Assembly: GCA_011109175.1 (NCBI GenBank)
Contig: RDEW01000005.1
Coordinates: forward strand, 1,242,324 to 1,306,323
DNA from: Dicyema japonicum
Taxonomy: Eukaryota; Dicyemida; Rhombozoa; Dicyemidae
Direction of reading: 5' to 3'
DNA: 64,000 bases
Part shown: piece by piece, positions 44,881-55,075 of the stretch
How positions within the stretch are numbered: position 1 is the first letter of the stretch
Layout: each line of letters begins with the position of its first letter
Notes under the pieces: generated by a model
What the model saw: only the letters and a program-made list of their open reading frames with translations
Database searches by the model: none
What the model was told of the DNA's origin: nothing
Program-made: the position numbers and the translations under genes

Positions 44881-45363
44881 ATGCAGACCAAATCAGTACA
44901 GGTTCGACGCCATGCAACCAAATCTCTGGGAAAAAATGTCAAATCGTTTGCTGGAAAAATAGTCAAAGGAGCCGTTGACAAATTTGAAGAATTGGTACAT
45001 TTTGAGAAATGCATGATGGAGAAAAAAAGATCTGAAATGGATGAGAGATATCAAAAGAGAGGCCGAATCATCACCCAATTCCCACCCAGCGCTCATACTG
45101 AGGAAATCGATGACAAAAATAAGATTAAATCTGTTCGGATCATTGATGAAGTAAAAAATGAGCAGAAAGGCTTTGACAATGTATTGTATGGCCTCGAAAG
45201 GCACGCTTGGAAAATTTACACTAAAAATCCAAATACTATAAAACGTAAAGAAACGAAAAAGAGAGTTCTGAAGGCTGTTGATTCGAAGGTTCCCTTGGTT
45301 AGGAGTAGTCATAACAAATTAGGATTCAACACCATCCTCAATATCTACAAAAATCACCCCTAA
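44881..45363 (+). CDS. Orphan intronless ORF, 160 aa, basic
   Basis: ATG at 44,881, uninterrupted to TAA at 45,361-45,363, preceded by about 160 bp of very AT-rich DNA. The product is lysine/arginine-rich (for example KGAVDKFEELVHFEKCMMEK and KRKETKKRVLKAVDSK) with no signal peptide or membrane segment and no domain I recognise. Being intronless among intron-dense genes it could be a retrocopy, a lineage-specific gene or a mobile-element ORF. Its last codons and stop lie within the first unit of the 113-bp tandem array, so its 3' end is shared with satellite-like DNA. Confidence 0.55.
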   Translation: MQTKSVQVRRHATKSLGKNVKSFAGKIVKGAVDKFEELVHFEKCMMEKKRSEMDERYQKRGRIITQFPPSAHTEEIDDKNKIKSVRIIDEVKNEQKGFDNVLYGLERHAWKIYTKNPNTIKRKETKKRVLKAVDSKVPLVRSSHNKLGFNTILNIYKNHP

Positions 45364-45808
45364 GGAAGTCTTCGAGTCTGAACAGATTTCACTGAGCCTA
45401 CCAAAAACGATTTTTTCGATTCAAGGGTTTATTTCCAAAATAAGAATTTTTAGGATAGAAAATATATCGCCCCTAAAGAAGTCTTTCAGTCTGAACAGAT
45501 TTCACTGAACCTACCAAAAACGATTTTTCAGATTCGAGGGTTTATTTCCAAAATAAGAATTTTTAGGAAAGAAAATATATCGCCCCTAAAGAAGTCTTCC
45601 AGTCTGAACAGATTTCACTGAACCTACCAAAAAATGATTTTATGAATTCAAGGGTTTATTTACAAAATAAGGATTTTTAGGAAAGAAAATATATCGCCCC
45701 TAAAGAAGTCTTCCAGTCTGAACAGATTTCACTGAACCTACCAAAAAACGATTTTTCCGATTCAAGGGTTTATTTACAAAATAAGAATTTTTTAGAAAAG
45801 AAAATTAA
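45355..45808 (+). repeat. Tandem array, about four 113-bp units
   Basis: Units start at 45,361, 45,474, 45,587 and 45,701 (113, 113 and 114 bp, last one partial) with only a few differences. Common core words: AGTCTGAACAGATTTCACTG, AACCTACCAAAAA, CAAGGGTTTATTT, AAATATATCGCCCCTAAAG. The first unit overlaps the stop codon of the 160-aa ORF. Confidence 0.95.
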
Positions 45809-45982
45809 ACAAGTTTCCCGTCTTCAAATCAGAGACAGTATATAGGACTCCCAGTAAAAAAACATTTAAGTTCCCAAGGGGATTGGAAATATAACTCATA
45901 TACCCTTTGTAATGTTCAGTAAGTTTAATACTAACGCCTAGTTCTTGTTGGTCTAATTACGTCGATTGTGGTTCCACTTCAA

Positions 45983-46312
45983 ATGAGGTCGAAGAAAGAG
46001 ATCAAGGAACCTTTGATTAAAGAGTCAGTTAAGACTCCAAATGGCATAATAATTGACCTTATGGAGGAAGATGTGATCGAAGCGAAATATGTTAAATTGA
46101 CGGAGAATAAATGGGAGGAATATTTTGCTGAGAAAACTGGCAACAAGTACTACTTGGGAGGCCATGTTGACGGAATTGGAATGTATGGACCAGCCACATA
46201 CTTTGTGAAGCATCAAAATGGAGATTCCAATGAATATTATCACTATGAGTACACACCAGAAGAAGTCGACGAATATTCCTCCAGTGGAATTATAAATATT
46301 AGAAAATTTTAG
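45983..46312 (+). CDS. Orphan intronless ORF, 109 aa, acidic
   Basis: ATG at 45,983 to a stop at 46,310-46,312. Residues around NKWEEYFAEKTGNKYYLGG and YEYTPEEVDEY are rich in aromatic and acidic side chains. The W..Y....G..YY spacing recalls a WW-like strand, but this is too weak to assign. It lies 175 bp after the tandem array and in the same orientation as the 160-aa ORF. Function unknown. Confidence 0.5.
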   Translation: MRSKKEIKEPLIKESVKTPNGIIIDLMEEDVIEAKYVKLTENKWEEYFAEKTGNKYYLGGHVDGIGMYGPATYFVKHQNGDSNEYYHYEYTPEEVDEYSSSGIINIRKF

Positions 46313-46614
46313 TTAGTCAATTATTTAATTAATCTTAAGTAATAAAATTTAAATTATTAATCTTAATTAATTAAATCTGGCGTACCCATAGGCATATTAT
46401 ATACTTAGGGTTCCGCTTGTGTCGTGATCTACACTATGCAAAGAAGGTTTACTCAAAAATCCTTCCGAAAACGAATCAGTCCTGCCCTCCTTCTATTCGG
46501 AGTCTTATTCGCGAGAGGAATACTCTGAAGGCGAAACACAGACGATGTGTGGACATGTGGGACAGGATAACTTTGAAAAAATAATATCGATGCTATCCAA
46601 AACTTCTCTGTGTT

Positions 46615-47000
46615 GAAGCTTCTACTGTTTCTTTTTTAGAAGGTTTCTTATTATATGTTGTATTCCAGCCAGTTTTAATTTCTTATTCGTTCCAATATTG
46701 GAAACTTCACTTTCTCCATTATGGGCATTTTCTCGTTTTAGAAATAATTTTCCATTCTTTCCTTTTTTGGTCAATTTTGTTTTTCTTCGCAATGTTAGCT
46801 TCAACAGCCTTGGGGCATCTTTCATAATTGGCAAAGTGGCTGGATGAACCACAATTCACACACGACTTATTATTGTTTGTAACCCGACACTGCGATCTTC
46901 TATGTGGCCCAGAACAAACAAGACATCTTTTAACATATTTCCATTAGGCCTGCAGTATGTTTCTCAACCTCGTTTTATATTCCTTCGTCTTGTAGCACCA
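46615..47000 (-). pseudogene. LINE ORF1 fragment with CCHC knuckles, near-identical to 38.6-39.05 kb
   Basis: Minus strand: CLVCSGPHRRSQC, then CVNCGSSSHFANYERCP and KKNKIDQK..., ending IRNLLKKKQ. Over about 170 bp it differs from the 38.87-39.05 kb copy at only a handful of positions, implying a recent common source. Confidence 0.75.
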
Positions 47001-47141
47001 GTGGCACCACACTCGTCATGTAGCGACCGTAACAAAATGCGGTTTCTATTTATCAACTCCTAACTCTAATGATATTATAAATGATCAAAAATAATAATAA
47101 CTGTTTTTATTAGAAAAAATTGAGAAATTTATATTGTAAAA

Positions 47142-47633
47142 TTATTCTAGCTTTGCTAAGTCTCTGCTATTTTCTTGAATCACACTTCCATCTTCTCCTT
47201 CTAAATCAATCATTCCTGTATCAGATATTCCTTTAACATGATATATGAATGTATCAATGTGTTCGTTTAAGCCACTTTTTTGTGTTTTTTTATTATTATC
47301 AAGATAGACCCTTCTAACAACGCGATCACCGATGTTAAAGATAGAAATATCATTCTTCCACTTCTTTTAGTTAACATTTTTTCTTTTAGCAATGTTTGAA
47401 TTTAAAATTGCTTTTGTTCTCAAAGTTTCATTTGATGACCAAAACCAAGATATTCAGTTGCTTCAGTTTGTGTTTCTTCATTCCATAAATCAATTTGGTT
47501 GTATATTTCATTCATTTCCTCTTCTGAGTAATGATTATTTATGGTTTCATTTGTAGAAGCTCCGAACATCAATTTAAAAGGAGCGTGCAACGTTGTTGAA
47601 TGCTGTAAAAAATTATAGGAACTTGTAATTTCT

Positions 47634-47664
<31 letters not shown>

Positions 47665-48330
47665 ATTGGTTATATTGTCATTATTTTATAAGGAAAAAGG
47701 AAAAAGAATAGTTAATTTTAATTCAGCTGTTGGGAGATGCACAAGCTATTCCCACGGACAACAGCCAACGAGAGCCTCTCCTTGAGCCATCTCGTCTCAC
47801 GAAGAATTTCTTCAATTATGTTTATCCATTTGAAATTCAAATTCTTTGAAAAGCAGGTTGAAGAATCAAAAATTTCAATGTCTGATTCAGACGCTCGACT
47901 TGTCCCTGCACCCAAGGACACCTAGGACGTCCCCTGACGTGTTTTATACCAAATGTTGAGCATAACTCGAACATTTTTTCAGAAAGAAGTCTATCACGAC
48001 CAGGATGTCCATTTTTGAGGTGAATATTTTCAATAAATATCCTCTTCTGTTCATCTTCTTCCACAGCGAACACGTGCAATAAAATTCCACTTGTTTTGAA
48101 AAAAATAGTTGAGCCGGCAATGAGTCTTTTAGTCTGAATAATGACGCAATTCTTATGAAATTTCGTTTCTCCTTCAGCAAACTGTATGGTAAAATTTGAT
48201 ATCTCAGATAGGTTATTATTTCTTGCTTTTGTAGCAGAGTAAAGTAGACAACCTTCATAACAAAAAAAAAACAAGCGTGAGCAAAAATCTATTACTATTC
48301 TATCTGATGTTATTATTATTATTATTATAA
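47142..48330 (-). pseudogene. Integrase of an LTR-retrotransposon/Ginger-like element
   Basis: Minus strand from about 48,290: CEGG-like start, then HLKNGHPGRDRLLSEKMFEL, HVRGRPRCPWVQGQVERLNQ (the RPRHPQSQG.VER block holding the catalytic Glu) and, after the insertion, HSTTLHAPFKLMFGA, FNIGDRVVRRVYLDN and a C-terminal segment to a stop at 47,142. This is the rve-core plus C-terminal SH3-like layout of gypsy/KRBA2-type integrases. Frame breaks and the nested insertion at 47,640-47,804 show it is dead. Only described, not reconstructed. Confidence 0.75.
47640..47804 (-). mobile_element. 165-bp 5'-truncated REL-element insertion with 13-bp TSD
   Basis: AATTTCTTCAATT occurs at 47,627-47,639 and again at 47,805-47,817, exactly flanking a segment that begins (plus strand) with a long T-run and then repeats the 3' end of the 22.6-kb element: AAGGAAAAAGGAAAAAGAAT and the codons for RETRWLKERLSLAVVRGNSL. 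The T-run is the poly(A) tail of a minus-strand insertion. Confidence 0.92.
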
Positions 48331-48339
48331 GCAACTACA

Positions 48340-49275
48340 TAGAATCATATAAACTATAATTCTATTCGTGCCGCGTCCGAACAATCCTCTTAATTAGCCT
48401 TTCCCATCCCCTCCTGTCCGATGCAAGTTCCGCAGACTACTAAGGTCTTCACCGTCCTTTAGTTGTCTGGTTACTGATCTCAGGTCACCATTAAGGACTT
48501 CCGGAAGAGTTATTCTTGGACGACTCTGAACTTCTCCCCTGACGTATCGAAGTATTCTTCCATGACGACGTTTGCTGGCGTGTCTTGTTCCAATCTGAGA
48601 ATATGGCCAACAATCTCCAGCGAGCCTTCATGATCATGGTGCTCAGAGGTCCTGAACCGCATCTTCTATATAAATTTTTCACTCCCTACACGCATTGGCC
48701 ACTTTAGTCCCAAGAGAGACCGAAGTTGCCCTTCTGTGAAAGGAGTCAAGGTTTTGTTCGTCCGTTTTCGAAATTCCCACGTCCCAGAGTTGTATGTTAG
48801 TATGGGCCTCACGAACGCCTCATACAACTGAGTCAGAGTGATGGCCCGCCGAGCATTTTCTTATCCAACATTTCATAAGTTTTTGCATAGTAACCGTAGA
48901 TAACAATTTTCTTCTTGCAATGTCTTCGGAGTCTCCGAGAAGAGAGCCAAGCTTTACGGTCTTCCTCCAACCTTCACTATTGCGTAGTTCCATCCGCTTA
49001 ATTTCAACAATATCCGTTTTCTGAACATTCAGTGATAGACACCATTTGGCAAACAGCCTGATGCAACCTCCAAGAGACGTAAGAGTGCTTCTTTGTCAGT
49101 CGAGATAAAGTCAACATCATCGGCATACACGATCTCCATAATATCATTGTTGTAATACTTCCGGATGTCTTGCAGAGCCGATTCAAGGTATATAGCAAAC
49201 AATACTGGGGAAAGGGAATCTCCTTGGGGTGTGCCCACTGTTGAAATAATTTCCCGTGACAATCTGATGTTAGCC
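48340..49275 (-). pseudogene. Non-LTR retrotransposon RT with (TAA)n-like tail
   Basis: The minus-strand frame has STVGTPQGDSLSPVLFAIYL and IVYADDVDFISTDKE (motif B' and intact YADD), followed by NSEGWRKTVKLGSLLGDSE-like and RHGRILRYVRGEVQSRP sequences in other frames. The element ends on the left in a plus-strand (TTA)n/(ATT)n run at 48,305-48,330, that is a TAA-type 3' tail. A different clade from the Jockey-like copies. The 5' end is cut at about 49,275. Confidence 0.75.
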
Positions 49276-49429
49276 GTTAAAAAATGAAAATTTGTGAGAA
49301 ATTTAAATTATTAAATTACTAATCATTATAAAGATAAGAATTAATTAATTCATTGATTTATTTTTCATTAAAAAAAATTATTGATTTCTAACGGCTTTAA
49401 CGCCACGTATAACGCCTTTAACGGCTCGT

Positions 49430-50170
49430 ATTCAACCTGGGCTCGTATTCAACCGGTCACATATATTGTTTAAAAGAGGAGTGCCGCAGGGGTCTATTCT
49501 AAGCCCTCTATTATTCAACATATTTATGGAAGACTTTTCTTCTCCACAAGACGAAGCTGATGATATATGCGGATGACATCTTAATCCTAGACTCATCTCG
49601 ACAGAGTTCAGGTTTGTGCGATAGGAGAGGGATGAAACTATCCACAGAAAAATCCAGTTACTTGCGAATATACAGGCTGGGTCGTCACCAGAGAGAGTTC
49701 TATACGCTACGGATACCTACAGTCTCTAGCCTGAAATACCTGGGGATTGCAGTGGATGGAAGAGTATCGTATCGGAAGGACATCGAGGAGCGGAGGAAGA
49801 AGGCCGTTTAAGCGATGTTCTGCTCCAGAAAACTAATGTTGGATGCCGATACAATGCTCTATATCTTCCGAATTGTGTGTCTCCCAAGACTGATATACTG
49901 ATGCGAGGGATGGTTTTATACTCCTTCGAGAGAAAGGATTCTCGCTCGCCTAGAGAAAACAAGGCGAGCGGCGATAAAAATATCTCTGGTGAGGAAATTA
50001 CATGAAAGCCTCTCCGAGGAAGAGAATAGCCTTGTCAGGCCGCTAAAAATATATATTTAAGTAAGGTTGGGCAACCAGCTTTATAATACGTACTAAATGG
50101 ACGGCTACAATGGAGATGGGATACGTGTGAAGTGTCCAGGCCGCAAAGGCGAACACGATTAAAATCCATT
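49430..50170 (+). pseudogene. Non-LTR RT fragment (second family)
   Basis: KRGVPQGSILSPLLFNIFME, then MIYADDILILDSSRQ and SLKYLGIAVDGRVSYRKDIE, ILARLEKTRRAAIKISL and LSEEENSLVRPLKIYI. Palm and thumb of an RT with the YADD motif intact but a frameshift just before it. Related fragments lie at 52.49 and 53.05 kb. Confidence 0.75.
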
Positions 50171-50289
50171 TAATTAACTCCTTACTTTAGAATAAATTTG
50201 CTTTGATTTGTGATCTACACTATCTGTTATACCAGTAACCTTCCTTCTGGGCACGTCATCGTAGTTCATTGAGGTTGTATAGTTATTAG

Positions 50290-50445
50290 TCTATGCATAA
50301 GGTTTCCTGTTTGGTGTTCGAAGTGAGTTCTCTGATGTTGAAAGTGAGAATTGTAAACGGAATAGAACAGACAGACTGAGAGTAGGATAAAGACATAGAA
50401 ATTATTATAGGGGTGTCACCACTCAACCACATATCCTTTAAGATT
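50290..50445 (+). repeat. Repeat family F, copy 2
   Basis: See the copy at 9,455-9,600. Shared AACAGACAGACTGAGA and CACCACTCAACCA words. Confidence 0.6.
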
Positions 50446-50719
50446 AAAAAATAAGTTCTTCCTTAATAAGCCATTTTTCAGCTTCAAATTAGTTATTTAT
50501 TATTTAGTACTAAAATCAATTTAATTTTAAATTTTTAATTAATTATTTTTTAAAGACAATTATTTAACAATGAAACAAATGTTAGTTGAGGAAGCTGGTT
50601 GCGTGATCGCGAACGAGTTCCCTCGGAGTGAGGCCATTCCAATCTTTTGTCTTAGCCATAACCCTTCTCGTTGATCCCTTTTCTTTCTGGCAAGCATTCC
50701 TCCGGTTCGCGCAAGAACT

Positions 50720-51045
50720 CAGCCGTCATTGGACAACGGCTTCCGATGACTTGACCGCAACAAGATTAAATCGGTAACGGCCCCGAGGCAAGAATATTTC
50801 TTGATTTTTAGGTTTTTCGCGGTCGAAGCAGCTGCTCCAGGTGTCTGAACCGATTTGAAAAGATTCGTGCTTGAAAGTGTGTCAACACAAGTTGCGTCCA
50901 AGACCAAAGATCTTCCGGATGTGTAGGGGAAAAGGGTCATCACGTCAGGTCTCTTTCCATCTCCTCGATCGAGACCACTGGTTCAAGCTGTGACGGGAAG
51001 CCTGTAGCCTTCAGAGCTCTGACGATCACATCGTTCAGAGCATTA
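50720..51045 (-). pseudogene. REL-type endonuclease fragment
   Basis: Minus strand: LNDVIVRALKATGFPSQLEP, then LMTLFPYTSGRSLVLDATC and VDTLSSTNLFKS. This aligns with the RPDGMTSFSFERGRNLVWDV segment of the 22.6-kb element; the Pro-Asp pair is altered here. Confidence 0.7.
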
Positions 51046-51800
51046 ATTATTTAGCATTTTGTTGGGAGGTTTCTCGTCTATAAAGAATAACTATATACTT
51101 TTTTGCGATCTACAACTGTTTTCTATTTTTCAGCAACGTCGAATAAAAGTCGTCCAGTTCAGTTGATCTTTTCACCCTTTCCAACATATGCCGCATACAC
51201 ATTTATACTTTTGGAAGGACACTCCCTGTTAAGTGGTTTGAATGGATAACGAGAGGGTATCTTTCTTTGAGAGGGTATCTACCGATTTGACAGAGATATT
51301 TTCACAGCCGAATGAGTTGTGTTCTATAGCGAAAATAGATATAACAGAAATGGTTGTCAAGAACGGGTCACCAAATAGTTTGTTGATAGGAGGTCGGAAG
51401 ATAGTGCTGGTGAAATCTAACTCACTACTAGCAGCAGATCTCAATGCTAAGAATGTTTGTTATGGATGAAATAAGACAAACTTTAACAGATAGCGTTTAA
51501 AGCTTTGGCTAAATCACGTGGCTTTGAGGTTCTAACGTCGGAAGACCCAAACGATTTCTCTCCTTGTGTCTCATGTCGAATAGAATCATTACATGACTTT
51601 CTTTCGAATAATCTGGTTCACAGAGTCCTCAACGCCAGTTGATATTTCAAGCAGAGATTCCAGATCACATGCAAACATATCTAAGCCTCTATGGGAGGGG
51701 ATATTTTCAAATAAAGACAGTAATTTTGTTTCGTATATTGTCAAAAATCTAATACGCTAGAGGATTAGCTTAGGGACGAATATAGACTCTATTAACAGGA
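51046..51800. other. Spacer with unassigned 75-codon ORF
   Basis: A plus-strand frame from ATG 51,242 to 51,469 (FFERVSTDLTEIFSQ; NSLLIGGRKIVLVKS) is not recognised. It may be part of a retroelement given its surroundings. Confidence 0.3.
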
Positions 51801-51804
51801 TAGA

Positions 51805-52080
51805 TAGGGAGAAGTGGCTTAGGTCACGGGTTCGATTCTTGATGATGTTCACCTGGTGGAAGGTTCCACGCATCACGATGCTAAAAGGGCATGATGAGTG
51901 ACGCCGTCATCAGGGACATACATCCGAGAAAAAGAAAACAAAAAGTGAAAGCATTCCTTGGTTCTCCCTATACGATTAGCTATAATAACTGTTCTTTACT
52001 TAAATAAAGTGTGTGTTCTGCATGAGCGAACCATAGGCATTTTACGTGCTTATGGCAACGCGGAAGTGCTTACTTTTTAG
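51805..52080 (+). repeat. SINE A copy 5
   Basis: GAGAAGTGGCTTAGGTCACG, GGGTTCGATTCTTGATG (B box), CACCTGGTGGAAGGTTCCAC, GACGCCGTCATCAGGG, ACTGTTCTTTACTTAAATAA. Part of the body is deleted. Confidence 0.78.
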
Positions 52081-52129
52081 ATAGGGAAAATATATCTGAG
52101 AGGATTATTATGATTAAGAAGACGTCTGT

Positions 52130-52290
52130 TCTCTTGCGCCATTGACTGGAATTCCTGAGTCGTCTAGGGAATCGGTTTTCTATAAGAACAGGAGATCTCC
52201 ATGAGCGCTGGTGGTTATTTGAGCAAATCTCGTTCTCAATCCTGAGAGCAAATTTCGCCCTTATTTGAGCAAATTTCGCCTCACGCAGTC
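52130..52290 (+). repeat. Repeat family E, copy 3
   Basis: GGAATTCCTGAGTCGTCTAG, GGGAATCGG, GAGATCTCCATGAGCGC and TATTTGAGCAAATCTCG. The segment GAGCAAATTTCGCC is locally doubled. Confidence 0.65.
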
Positions 52291-52489
52291 AGGCGGCAAG
52301 ATGTGTATTCATTGAATATGATCCTGACGACAAGAAAGAAGATTCGCGTGGTCTGACCGGATCCTATGAAAAAGGGCTAACGATAATGGACGGGCTGTCA
52401 CTTTATTTGAAGTAGAATCGGCTATCAGATAATGCAAAGTTAACGCCTCGGCCACGACAATAACATGTTTTTTCAAAAAGGGACAGATA

Positions 52490-52650
52490 TTTTGTTTAGT
52501 GTTCTACAAAAACTATATGATGAAAGCCTCAGACTTGGACATATTCCTTATACATGGAAGAAGTGTTTGTCACGATAGTTACAAAACCAGAAAAAGCGGA
52601 ATAAATCCACTGAGCTACGACCTATTAATCTATTGTGTTCAAAAAAATAT
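52490..52650 (+). pseudogene. RT N-terminal fragment (second LINE family)
   Basis: LQKLYDESLRLGHIPYTWKK and KSTELRPINLLCSKKYV, the start of an RT domain, with frame breaks. Confidence 0.55.
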
Positions 52651-53049
52651 GTAAACACGTGGAAGGTAGAAATTTCTTGTTGCCGTAACAATGGGGTTTT
52701 CAACGGGAAAAATCCTGTGCGAACTGTTTCTCCTTATTAAATTCAGATTTCGTGATAACGAAGACAATTTCAAAAAGACTCTATGTTGAGATAAATTATT
52801 TTTTACATATTTATGGCGAGTTTCCCACAGCCAAGTTTCAATACTGGAAATTTGATTTATGCGGAATATGTTGTTATTATGGAAAAATGCCCACCAAGTC
52901 ATTTTTTAGAAAGAAGATTAAACGAGAATGTTGGTGTTGCTAAAATTGGTGGTGCAATGAGAGTGTTAAAGATCTCTGCCGAGAAATCCAACACGCTGCG
53001 AATTAGTCGTCATAAGGAAACATCTAAAGCAGATGTACACTTTACCAGT

Positions 53050-53440
53050 CAAAAATGTGCATCTACCACGTTATTTTGGTGTTGAACTTGACCGGCGGAG
53101 GGGTATATATGGAAGACATCAGAACGAGAAGGGGGAAAACCCTTTTTATGTACTCGCATCTACATGTTGATATGGATACTTTTCTCTTGATCTTCCGTTG
53201 GATAATACTCCCCAATTTACTCTATGGATGCGGGGGTCATACTTTTCCTCAAAGAAGGATATAATGACATCATTATTAACGGAAACAAAGAGAGCGACGA
53301 TAAAGATGGCTGTAGGAAAGAGGTTATGCGATGAGATAGTCGAGGAGCAGGAAAACCGCTTAAACCTGTTAAATGTGTGGTTGAGGAGAGGGTCAATGAG
53401 AAACAAGGTCCAAAACTAAAGAGAGAGAGGCCTGGCGAAA
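53050..53440 (+). pseudogene. RT C-terminal fragment (second LINE family)
   Basis: IILPNLLYGCGGHTF-like thumb and TETKRATIKMAVGKRLCDEI, comparable to ILARLEKTRRAAIKISLVRK of the 49.4-50.2 kb copy. Frameshifted. Confidence 0.55.
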
Positions 53441-53589
53441 TGTTTCAGACCACGAGGCAATGCTAAGATGTTATTGCCATCTGATAAATTCCTAAATTCA
53501 CTTTTTAATACAGTTGATGTTGATTTAACATTACTTACCCAATTTTTTTGAGATACGCACGTGCAGAGTATTCCCGATGATGTCAAATT

Positions 53590-53775
53590 TGTTCCCTTGC
53601 TATGGAGACTTCCGGATCCTACTCCCCCTCTACACTCGAGTTTTTCGGACGTCTTGGAAACCGGATCACCTCATGCACTGGAGATCTCCGTGAACGCCGC
53701 TGGCTATTTGAGCGAATTTCGCTCGCAATTTTGAGAGGGAACAGCCACGCGGTGAGGGCGGCAACTACCTGATTT
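53590..53775 (+). repeat. Repeat family E, copy 4
   Basis: GGAGATCTCCGTGAACGCCG, GGCTATTTGAGCGAATTTCG and CTCGCAATTTTGAGAGGGAA. Confidence 0.65.
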
Positions 53776-53824
53776 TTTATAATTTAAGTAAAATTTGGTT
53801 CGCCAATAAAAAATATTAAAGTCT

Positions 53825-54055
53825 TTGGAGTATGACTGTCGGGAAAAAAAGGACACCAAAGAAAGTCTGATTGATTTGGATATTGTTGAAAATGCGATTT
53901 TTGGAGAGGCCTCTGGGATGATAATAGTAGTGATGAAAAAAGACTGCAGCGAACAATTTCTGGAACATTTGGACGATCAAAAAGTTATAAACAATGCGGA
54001 ATGGGCATTCACAATGCTGATAAATGTTATTAAGCAAGAGATTCCAGGAAAATGA
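53825..54055 (+). CDS. Unidentified ORF fragment, 76 codons
   Basis: An open frame without an ATG at its start (LIDLDIVENAIFGEASGM; IIVVMKKDCSEQFLEHLDD; WAFTMLINVIKQEIPGK). It looks like a last exon or a 5'-truncated gene. The GMIIVV....EQFLEHL pattern distantly recalls the C-terminal domain of AIR-synthase-type proteins, too weakly to name it. Confidence 0.35.
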   Translation: MEYDCREKKDTKESLIDLDIVENAIFGEASGMIIVVMKKDCSEQFLEHLDDQKVINNAEWAFTMLINVIKQEIPGK

Positions 54056-54729
54056 CCTTGATCTATACAGATTCAAAGCAAATATTATGAGTTCGATGCG
54101 AAAAAAACAAAACACTTGATTAAAATTAACAAATTTTTTCATTAAAAAATAAAAATTGTAATCATCCATCTTGGTTATATTATTAAGGTAGGATATCGAA
54201 CAGTGGAGACCCAAATTTAAGGAAAACCCTCTTTTGGGAGGAAAACCTCAAAATTGGGGAAATATTTCCCCAATTCGGGGTCGCAGTGTATTATAAAGAT
54301 ATAATTACTGCGCTCCCTTCTATTTTTTCTTAGCGTACTTTATGTGTTTATCTATTTTACTCAACACGAAAAGTCTTTCTCAGATGCCCGAACAGCATAG
54401 GAAGAGTTGGGTTATTGCTTCCCAACAGAAAAATTTTCTCAGAAGTCTTTGAGCGTGGCTTGCTTTCGGCATGCATGTAAGATAGTGGTTGTTAGCTGAA
54501 TGCATACCCAATCTGGCGTCTGGACTTTGCTCGACAACAATAACCCTCGCATTGACATCTCATATCGTCTTGCTCTGGATGTTTGTAAGACTCGTCGATA
54601 TCGATGTGAGAAGATGTATGATCGTAAAGGAATTCACCCTCTCTTGAACGACCATAAAAGATATTATTAAACGTGGTTTGAAACTCCTAGGTTCCCTTCC
54701 ACCATCGAACCTGTTGGACTTGATTGAGG
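54056..54729. other. Spacer with a perfect palindrome
   Basis: No gene recognised. The 24-bp palindrome at 54,252-54,275 is described separately. Confidence 0.5.
54252..54275. repeat. 24-bp perfect palindrome
   Basis: Half-site AATTGGGGAAAT followed directly by its reverse complement; seen directly. Role unknown. Confidence 0.9.
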
Positions 54730-55075
54730 AGATGAGAGAACACCAAATGGGATGATAATCTTCCCATTTACCGAAGGACGCTCTCTCCTATGGGACGCAA
54801 CCTGTGTTGATACCTTTTCCTCGACGCACTCAGGCTGTCCAGCCGTTGACTCTGCCGAACGGAGGAAGCTGAATAAATATTCTGGGCTTGGGAACCGTTC
54901 CCGTTTCGTCCCAATTGCATTTCGAATCTACCACCTCTCACAAAAATGCTTCGGTGGTAGTATTAGTAAATTTTCAATCAAAAAAGTCAAGTTTAATACA
55001 ACAACTACAAATAGTCAAGCATCTACCGTAGAAACAGACAAGTTGAACCCTTCACTTCATTCTCCAATTTCATAA
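54730..55075 (+). pseudogene. REL-type endonuclease fragment
   Basis: IFPFTEGRSLLWDATCVDTF then AERRKLNKYSGLG and RFVPIAFRI, the C-terminal endonuclease module of the PHD-RT-REL family (compare 22.7 and 50.8 kb). The preceding Pro-Asp-Gly is not preserved. Confidence 0.7.

Noticed and set aside
45355-45808. CRISPR-like array
   Set aside because: Units are 113 bp and contiguous without unique spacers, in a eukaryotic context; ordinary tandem repeat.
49267-49400. Small inverted-repeat transposon (GCCGTTA / TAACGGC)
   Set aside because: Inverted words are only 7 bp and part of a local GCC/TTAACG reiteration.
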